NCBI GenBank assembly: GCA_964501275.1
Contig: CAZCSP010000010.1
Span: 1 to 64,000, forward strand
Length of the DNA stretch: 64,000 nt
Direction: 5' to 3'
Source: 55-13 sp964501275
GTDB lineage: Bacteria > Armatimonadota > Fimbriimonadia > Fimbriimonadales > Fimbriimonadaceae
Below are positions 58,550-64,000 of the stretch, piece after piece; position 1 is the first letter of the stretch, and every line of letters begins with the position of its first letter. Below the pieces are notes generated by a model. It saw only the letters and a list, made by a program, of their open reading frames with translations, searched no databases and was not told the origin of the DNA. The position numbers and the translations under genes are program-made.

Positions 58550-59335
58550 ATGCTCGCAATACTTGCTCTCTTAACGGCTGTAACAAGCCCTCAGGTCCCC
58601 GCCAATTGGAATGATGACCTTGTTCGGCCTCCTTGGGTCACGACCAGTTGGGACGATGACGATCCGCTGAAGAACGCCTGGAGACCGTACGCCGCAATCC
58701 TGAAAAAGCATCCCGGGTATGCCACTAAAACAGGACTCCCGGAGAAGGCGAGGCAACTGGTCGCAGAACTGGACAACGGTCCGATCACCGAGCAGCGCTT
58801 GTATCGGGCCGCCGCCGTCTATACGGTGGCCCGTGCCCTCGAATGGGACTTCGACTATGATCCATTGGCGAGTAAAGCCTATGGGAAACTCTCGCTGGCG
58901 TGGATGAAGTACGACAAGCCAACCGTCTCCATGGAATTTTGTCGAATGGGCTTCGCCCTCTGCTCGATGCGCATGGAGTTCGACGCGGGAGATATGCCTC
59001 AGCTTCTCGTTCGTCGACACCCCAATGATCGCCTAGTCATCCGAGGAATGGTTGGGTACGTGCGCAGGAGACCGACGGACCCCAAGGTGATCACGTGGAC
59101 CTTGGACTTAGCCAAAAAGTTACCTACTTTGGCAGATCGACGTCCGCAAGACTTCATTACCGTACACTTGGCCCATGGTGCCAACTTCTGGAAATCGAAG
59201 AGTGTGAATGATGCGATCGGATCAAGGGATGCTCTTCGCAAGGCCGTCAAATTGGTACCGCCCGACTTTGCCAAGAGGATCCAAGCGGAACTGGATGTAG
59301 TGGAACGATACGTTAAGAGACACAGCACACCGTGA
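58550..59335 (+). CDS. Hypothetical exported protein
   Basis: Protein of 261 residues with a short hydrophobic N-terminus (LAILALLTAVTSPQVP), a Trp/Asp-rich segment (NWNDDLVRPPWVTTSWDDDD) and a helical remainder similar in rhythm to TPR-type repeats (ALEWDFDYDPLASKAYGKLSL, AWMKYDKPTVSMEFCRMG). Not recognised. GGAGGAGG lies 10 bases upstream. Alone between a repeat-rich gap and a convergent oxidoreductase. Confidence 0.65.
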   Translation: MLAILALLTAVTSPQVPANWNDDLVRPPWVTTSWDDDDPLKNAWRPYAAILKKHPGYATKTGLPEKARQLVAELDNGPITEQRLYRAAAVYTVARALEWDFDYDPLASKAYGKLSLAWMKYDKPTVSMEFCRMGFALCSMRMEFDAGDMPQLLVRRHPNDRLVIRGMVGYVRRRPTDPKVITWTLDLAKKLPTLADRRPQDFITVHLAHGANFWKSKSVNDAIGSRDALRKAVKLVPPDFAKRIQAELDVVERYVKRHSTP

Positions 59336-59422
59336 TGTGTGCGAAGAAAATTCTGCCATGAGTGAAGGTCGAGGCTGCTACACACGAATTGCAGTTATAA
59401 GCAGACCTCTCTAAACTCCAAC

Positions 59423-60397
59423 CTACACCCTCTCCGGCACAACCACGCGACCCGTCTTTGCGCTCTCCATCGCCGCCAAGGCAATACTCACTGCCATGGC
59501 CCCGTCATAACCCGACACCGCCACGTCCGTCCCATTCTTCACCGCATCGACGAAGCCCCGCAGTTGCTTGTAGTAAGGATCATCGGTAGCCGAGATCGCG
59601 CCGTCGGCGAAAGTCTTTCCTCCCTCCACCGTCGTCTTCAAAGCCACGTTTTGACGAGAGTCGTGCTGGATCAGGCCGTTGCTTCCAGCGACTTCAAACG
59701 TCGTCCGAAATCCACTGGGGTCCATCCAAGTCGCCTCGACGTGGGCCACCGCTCCGCTTGCAAAAGTCAGAGTGGTCAAGGCGTAGTCCGGCCCGCTGCC
59801 CGCCGCAATCCCCACCGATCGGGAGTAGAGGTGCTTCACTTCGCCGAGGGTCCAGCGGAGCCAATCGAAGTCGTGGACCGCCAAGTCCAGCAAGACGCCG
59901 CCGGAGCGGTGATGGTCTTGGAACCAACCTCTGGACCCTACCGGGGCCAAGCCTCCGCGCCGAGTTCGCGCCGCCGCTGGAGTGCCGATCTTCCCCGCCT
60001 TCACCAGCCGATGCCCCGTGGCGAAGTCGGCAAAGAACCGCACCACTTGGCCCACCGCCAGCGGCACATTGGCATCACCCGCCGCACCGATCAGCTTTCT
60101 ACAATCCTCCAAAGTCCGGGCCAATGGCTTTTCGATAAACACCGCCCGCCCCGCCGCAATCGCCTTCAAACCTGCTTCCGTATGCAGGTCGGTCGGGAGG
60201 CAGACATCTACCACATCGCACTGAGAGATCACCGCTTCTACAGAATCCAGCGGCGTGGCCGACCACTGCTTGGAAAAGCCTTCGCTCTTCTCGGGAAGGG
60301 GCTCGAAGAAGTGGAGGTCCACATCCGACATCTTTTGATACTGCCTCGCGTGAACGTTGCCCATACCGCCTGCGCCAAGGATGCCAACTTTGACCAT
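59423..60397 (-). CDS. Gfo/Idh/MocA family oxidoreductase
   Basis: NAD(P)-dependent dehydrogenase of 324 residues. The Rossmann motif GILGAGGMGNVHARQY is at the start; CDVVDVCLPTDLHTEAGL and FIEKPLARTLEDC carry the family lysine (EKP). The C-terminal domain has GGVLLDLAVHDFDWLRWTLG, with the typical catalytic His in LAVHD. Substrate likely a sugar or inositol derivative. Twelve bases upstream of the amidase start of transcription direction; the amidase gene precedes it. Confidence 0.92.
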   Translation of the reverse strand: MVKVGILGAGGMGNVHARQYQKMSDVDLHFFEPLPEKSEGFSKQWSATPLDSVEAVISQCDVVDVCLPTDLHTEAGLKAIAAGRAVFIEKPLARTLEDCRKLIGAAGDANVPLAVGQVVRFFADFATGHRLVKAGKIGTPAAARTRRGGLAPVGSRGWFQDHHRSGGVLLDLAVHDFDWLRWTLGEVKHLYSRSVGIAAGSGPDYALTTLTFASGAVAHVEATWMDPSGFRTTFEVAGSNGLIQHDSRQNVALKTTVEGGKTFADGAISATDDPYYKQLRGFVDAVKNGTDVAVSGYDGAMAVSIALAAMESAKTGRVVVPERV

Positions 60398-60406
60398 CTA
60401 GCCTGA

Positions 60407-61045
60407 TTATAGCCAGACGCACAGGCCCGTCGCTTCGGCTATATCTTTGATGGGAAACCCATTGGGGTCGTTCTTCCGCTCTGGAGAGATGGCGGCGTGA
60501 GTCGTGATGAACTTGAGGTTCGGGAACCGGGCCTTGAGCCGTGTCGCGATAAGAATGGCGGTCTCGATCTGGGCTTTAGTAAACGGGTCGATGCCGTTAT
60601 TGAGGTTCACCAGGCTGATGCCGATGGAGTATTCGTTGACCCCTGATCCCTGGGGTCCGGTGGATTGCCCGGCATGGAAGGCGACGTTCGTGGGGGCAAC
60701 GCACTGAATGGCGGTTCCGTCTTTGTCGACGAGATAGTGATAGCTGAACCCGCGCTCCCTCAGAATCGACAGAGAGCTTTTCAGAGTTGGCTCGACGGTA
60801 GCGTGGAAGACGACCGTATCCACCACCGTAGTCGGCTTGCGCAGGCGAAACTCCAGAGCGGGGCTGAGATACTCGATGGCGAAACTTTTACCCGGCTTTG
60901 GGCAAAGGATTCTTTCCGTAATCCGAAAGCTCCACCGCCATCTCGACCACCGCGTGGTCGTGAACCACCGGATCGCCGCCGGCTTCGGTAGCGCCGCACT
61001 GCTCACACATGAGGTGGGCGCACTCTTCTTGAAGAGATCGACCAC
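60407..61045 (-). CDS. N-acetylmuramoyl-L-alanine amidase (amidase_2), N-terminus frame-disrupted
   Basis: The recognisable part (about residues 70-212) is an amidase_2 domain: VVFHATVEPTLKSSLSILRERGFSYHYLVDKDG is the start, then CVAPTNVAFHAGQS, SIGISLVNLNNG and THAAISPERKNDPNGF. Zinc ligands are the His in VFHAT and the His in TTHAA, with Asp in KNDP. It would cut the amide between MurNAc and L-alanine. The first 55 or so residues in this frame look like noise, and the only available start is a GTG. A zinc-ribbon reading frame (60888-61079) overlaps that stretch in another frame, so the true gene may be split. Confidence 0.75.
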   Translation of the reverse strand: MVDLFKKSAPTSCVSSAALPKPAAIRWFTTTRWSRWRWSFRITERILCPKPGKSFAIEYLSPALEFRLRKPTTVVDTVVFHATVEPTLKSSLSILRERGFSYHYLVDKDGTAIQCVAPTNVAFHAGQSTGPQGSGVNEYSIGISLVNLNNGIDPFTKAQIETAILIATRLKARFPNLKFITTHAAISPERKNDPNGFPIKDIAEATGLCVWL

Positions 61046-61079
61046 AACGAAGACACCTAGTTTCGCAAACCCTCAGCAA
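60888..61079 (-). CDS. Zinc-ribbon N-terminal segment of the amidase gene
   Basis: A 63-residue frame, TTG start, with two CxxC pairs typical of a zinc ribbon: CLRC and CEQC, then EAGGDPVVHDHAVVEMAVEL. It ends ELSDYGKNPLPKAG at a TAA in the overlapping stretch where the amidase frame becomes meaningful. A one-base shift near 60890-60945 would fuse the ribbon to the amidase. No start codon in the amidase frame lies near this TAA, so reinitiation is unlikely. Confidence 0.5.
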   Translation of the reverse strand: MLRVCETRCLRCGRSLQEECAHLMCEQCGATEAGGDPVVHDHAVVEMAVELSDYGKNPLPKAG

Positions 61080-61204
61080 ATCCTAAACCCCATTCGCTCG
61101 CATTCGAAGGGACGATGCAAGCCTAGTAAAAGTATCGGGCAACTAACCCGGTTTAATTAGCAGGTTTGACGTTAAATCTCAAGAGTGGTTCCCGGAGAGG
61201 GCGT

Positions 61205-61320
61205 AGCGGTGTTGGGCGTGAGGCGTTAGGTGTTAGGCATTGGGTGCTGGTTCATGGCTACCGCCAAACCCAAAACCAAAAACCCAAAGCCTAACGCCCA
61301 ATACCCAGCACCCAAAGCCG
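61205..61320. repeat. G-rich/C-rich hairpin repeat, family A, copy 4
   Basis: GTTGGGCGTGAGGCGTTAGG and TGTTAGGCATTGGGTGCTGG at the left face AAGCCTAACGCCCAATACCC and AGCACCCAAAGCC at the right. It fills the gap just before pheT. A related word, AACGCCCAACACCCAACGCC, is found inside the pheT coding sequence at about 61609-61628. Confidence 0.75.
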
Positions 61321-61350
61321 AGAGCCTTACGAAGTAAACTCACCCTTCGC

Positions 61351-63396
61351 ATGAAGTTCCCCATCTCGATACTCCGCGACTACGTTCAGACCGAATTGAC
61401 TGCCGAACAAGTAGGCGACCTGCTGACCATGGCGGGGTTTGAGTTGGAGGGCATCGAGGAGGTCGATGGCGATGATGTGTTGGACATCAAGGTCGTCAGC
61501 AACCGGGGCGACGGGTTGAGCGTGTTCGGACTCGCACGAGAGGTCTTGGCGAAGGATGCCAACAGCAAGCCGACCGAACTCTATGAACAATCCAAGGCCG
61601 GATTCCCGAACGCCCAACACCCAACGCCGATCACCATCCCCCCAGCCTCCGCCACCATCGAATCCCCAGAGTGTCTCCGCTTCGCTTGCCGCGCTTACGA
61701 CAACGTAGACGCCACTGCCCAGAGTCCGGATTGGATGCAGAAGCGGCTTGCCCAGGCCGGAATGCGCCCCATCTCCATCCTTGTAGACCTGACCAACTAC
61801 GTGATGCTGGAACTCGGCCAACCACTCCATGCCTTCGACCGAGACAAGCTCACAGAACAGCGCATCGTCGTCCGCCACGCCCGACCGGGAGAGAAACTGA
61901 CCACCCTCAACGGAGTCGAGCATGAACTAGATGGCCAGATGATGATCTGCGACGCCGCCAAGCCCGTTGGGGTCCCCGGAGTGATGGGCGGCCTGGAGAC
62001 TGAGGTCACCGACGACACCACCCGCCTCCTGCTGGAGTCGGCGAATTTCAAAAACACCACCGTCCGCAAGACCCGCAAACAGCTTGGGCTGAACACCGAG
62101 GCCAGCTACCGGTTCGAGCGAAGCGTGGACCCGGATGGAGTGGTCCGGGCCATCGAGCGCTTCACCCAACTTCTCACCCAATCCCTCCCGCTTGTGGCCT
62201 TCTCCAATATCGTCGACCTCTACCCCGGCAAACAAACCCGCGAACCGATCCAAATGAGACTCGAACGCGCCAACCGACTCCTGGGAATGACCGTCACTCC
62301 AGAAGAAGCCACCCGCTACCTGTCCAACCTAGGATTCGAAATCACAAGCCACAGTCCACAAGCCACATATCACATCATCCCACCCAGCTGGCGACCTGAC
62401 ATCGTGCGCGAGGAAGACCTGATCGAAGAACTGGGCCGAGTTCACGGATACGAGAAGATTCCCGAAGAGCTTCCGATTGGGCATACCCCGGTTGGAGGAA
62501 CCCACGGACCGCTGTTCAAACTCGACCTAATCCGCGATGCCCTGGTGCGAGCGGGATTCATACAGATCGTCAGCCACTCTCTCCGAGACAAGCATCCGCT
62601 AGACAATGAAGGCGGCCACGTCGGTCCCAAGAACCCCGCATCGCCTGAGATGTCTGTCCTGCGAAACTCGTTGCTTCCCTGCCTCGCCGATGCAGCGGTT
62701 AGAAATGGCGGGAAAGACCTTCACCTGTTCGAGATGGGGGCGGCGTTCTTCCCCGGAAAAGAGAAAGTTGAGGAGAAAAAACTGCTCGGCATACTCAGCG
62801 TTGGCGCGTTGCAGCCTTTCTCGTGGCAGAAAAGCGATGCGGGGCAGGCCAGTTTCTACAGTCTGAAGGGCGCTTTGGAAAACGCGCTTCGCCAAGCCAA
62901 TATCGAGTTTGAGGTGAAAGCTTCCGATGAGCCTGATCCTCGACTCCATCCGACCCGGGATGCATACATCCATGTCGGCGGCAAGCTGGCGGGCTTTATA
63001 GCCCAAATCCATCCGAACATAGTGGAAAATCTAGACCTGCCAGCCGAGACATATCTGGCGGAGATCGATCTGGCAAAGCTGACCAATGAGGCCGAAATCT
63101 CCTATCGACCCATCAGCCGCAACCCGGCGGTTCGGCGGGACATCAGCTTCGAGATCGCCAAGTCCACGCCGTTCGCCAAGGTCGACGACGCTTTGATTGA
63201 AGCCTGTGGAGAAGTCTTGGAGCGGCATTGGTTGTTCGACGTCTATGAAGGCAAGGGAATCGGAGAGGGCAACCACTCTTTGAGCGTCGCCCTGCAACTT
63301 CGCAAACAAGGCGAGAACTTCACCGACGAGGAAGCGAACCAGGTGCGGGAGAGGGCCGTGGCGGCGCTTGCCTCGCTGGGGGCGAAACCGCGATAA
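61351..63396 (+). CDS. pheT: Phenylalanyl-tRNA synthetase beta subunit, lacking the tRNA-binding OB domain
   Basis: Protein of 681 residues against about 795 in E. coli. It begins MKFPISILRDYVQTELTAEQ and passes from GIEEVDGDDVLDIKVVSNRGDGLSVFGLARE straight into B3/B4 (RFACRAYDNVDA, LELGQPLHAFDRDK, ICDAAKPVGVPGVMGG), then B5 and a catalytic-like core and the ferredoxin-like anticodon domain (NPAVRRDISFEI). The EMAP/OB tRNA-binding domain, usually residues about 40-150, is missing. A segment NAQHPTPITIPP is encoded by repeat-like DNA. ATG 61351 starts the family homology. pheS is not in the window. Confidence 0.93.
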   Translation: MKFPISILRDYVQTELTAEQVGDLLTMAGFELEGIEEVDGDDVLDIKVVSNRGDGLSVFGLAREVLAKDANSKPTELYEQSKAGFPNAQHPTPITIPPASATIESPECLRFACRAYDNVDATAQSPDWMQKRLAQAGMRPISILVDLTNYVMLELGQPLHAFDRDKLTEQRIVVRHARPGEKLTTLNGVEHELDGQMMICDAAKPVGVPGVMGGLETEVTDDTTRLLLESANFKNTTVRKTRKQLGLNTEASYRFERSVDPDGVVRAIERFTQLLTQSLPLVAFSNIVDLYPGKQTREPIQMRLERANRLLGMTVTPEEATRYLSNLGFEITSHSPQATYHIIPPSWRPDIVREEDLIEELGRVHGYEKIPEELPIGHTPVGGTHGPLFKLDLIRDALVRAGFIQIVSHSLRDKHPLDNEGGHVGPKNPASPEMSVLRNSLLPCLADAAVRNGGKDLHLFEMGAAFFPGKEKVEEKKLLGILSVGALQPFSWQKSDAGQASFYSLKGALENALRQANIEFEVKASDEPDPRLHPTRDAYIHVGGKLAGFIAQIHPNIVENLDLPAETYLAEIDLAKLTNEAEISYRPISRNPAVRRDISFEIAKSTPFAKVDDALIEACGEVLERHWLFDVYEGKGIGEGNHSLSVALQLRKQGENFTDEEANQVRERAVAALASLGAKPR

Positions 63397-64000
63397 CGCA
63401 TAGCTCCCAGGTTCCCCAAGCCAACACCGCCACAAACAGCGACCGCAACGCCATCGGCCAGTAGTGGTAGTGGTCGAACTGGTTCAGCCAGGCCATCGGC
63501 AGATAGGCAAAGAACGAGAGCGCCAGCCCGGTGAGCGCCAGCCTCCAGTGGCGGAAGGCAGCGAGGAGTCCCGCCACATTGCTGTACGCCTCCCAGAAAA
63601 TCGCATAGGTGCGAGGCAGAATCCACACGCTCATGTCGAACGTCTTTGCGAGCATGTAAAGCGACTGGAACGACGGCAGCGCATAGGCGAAGATCGAGAA
63701 GTATACGCCGGGACCGGTGCGAAACTGCTGTAGCTGGTAACCCGAACTGCCCTCTGGCAAGAATGCCTTGCGCGCAAGGTAGTACAAGACCAATAACCCC
63801 CAAAAGACAACCTGCCAGGACCAGCGAACTCGGTATCGTTGAAGTCGTAGGGATACCGCCACGCCCAGCAAGGCCGTTGGCAACATCACCGCCTGCTCAT
63901 AGCTCCCAAACGCCAAAGCCCCCGCCAAAACTGCCACCACCGCCCAAACCCACGGCCATCGCGCTCGAGAGTCGGTCAGGATCGAGCTTCGAGTCCCCGC
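63320..64000 (-). CDS. Polytopic membrane protein, partial (5' end outside window)
   Basis: The reading frame continues beyond base 64000, so the start is missing. The visible 227 or so residues contain about five membrane segments, among them AVVAVLAGALAFGSYEQAVML, VVFWGLLVLYYLA, YFSIFAYALPSFQSLYML and LTGLALSFFAYLPMAWL, with the loop FDHYHYWPMALRS. It resembles polytopic glycosyltransferase or O-antigen-polymerase-like proteins (GT39/DUF2029-type topology), but no motif is decisive. Its Pro/Arg-rich tail overlaps the end of pheT by 77 bases. Confidence 0.7.
   Translation of the reverse strand, partial: AGTRSSILTDSRARWPWVWAVVAVLAGALAFGSYEQAVMLPTALLGVAVSLRLQRYRVRWSWQVVFWGLLVLYYLARKAFLPEGSSGYQLQQFRTGPGVYFSIFAYALPSFQSLYMLAKTFDMSVWILPRTYAIFWEAYSNVAGLLAAFRHWRLALTGLALSFFAYLPMAWLNQFDHYHYWPMALRSLFVAVLAWGTWELCVIAVSPPARQAPPRPSPAPGSLPRR

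Overview
The window is a gene-dense chromosomal segment, GC-rich by eye, with AT-richer patches at about 5.0-6.0 kb and 10.7-12.9 kb. The gene set includes a PEP-CTERM protein, a SepF homologue next to YggS, a short PheT, a CcmE of the Cys type, a BlaI/BlaR1 pair and a DUF6754 membrane operon. Intergenic gaps often hold hairpin-like repeats. This mix suggests a free-living aerobic bacterium, possibly Armatimonadota (Fimbriimonadia-like). That placement is inferred from gene content, not from a marker gene, and is only moderately sure. No ribosomal RNA, CRISPR array, transposase or integrase was seen. One tRNA, tRNA-Glu(TTC), is present.

Layout. 0.2-2.1 kb: short redox operon (SDR, SnoaL-like protein, FMN reductase). 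2.2-10.7 kb: single genes (5'-nucleotidase-like phosphoesterase, secreted proteins, an AT-rich PD-(D/E)XK orphan, DNA alkylation repair protein, M28 peptidase, VOC protein, PEP-CTERM protein, DinB). 10.9-13.4 kb: an AT-rich accessory island with a DUF262 protein and a HEPN protein, preceded by an unusual stand-alone GyrB TOPRIM-like protein that has lost its catalytic residues. 13.5-17.1 kb: exported sulfite-oxidase-fold domain, di-haem peroxidase and VWA protein, the last with a frameshift in its signal peptide. 17.1-26.4 kb: BlaR1/BlaI with a readable promoter and twin operators, an ATP-grasp protein, a repeat-rich gap, PBP4-like peptidase, DUF1385, and a divergent arsenic locus (aquaporin against arsR-arsC). 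26.4-29.5 kb: NIF3, RhuM, tRNA-Glu and recO.

29.5-36.2 kb, read leftwards, is one compact transcription unit: glmU, prs, then six genes of unknown function that overlap or touch. Most of the six are membrane proteins, and one is a DUF6754 protein. This is the best candidate in the window for an undescribed multi-protein system. 36.4-43.9 kb: upp, yggS-sepF, a YprB-type exonuclease followed by hicB-hicA, ccmE-ccmF and panD. 44-52 kb: a cbs-like gene, rarA, GAF histidine kinase and pilin-like protein in one unit, then cysteine dioxygenase, a HEPN gene pair and a cystathionine gamma-synthase/lyase. 52.3-64 kb: FkbM methyltransferase, trxB with a putative zinc peptidase, a convergent hicA/hicB pair, a DUF1844 operon, an oxidoreductase, an amidase that appears split by a frameshift, pheT without its tRNA-binding OB domain, and the end of a polytopic membrane protein that runs off the window.

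All calls come from reading translated sequence by eye against remembered families. No database search was run.
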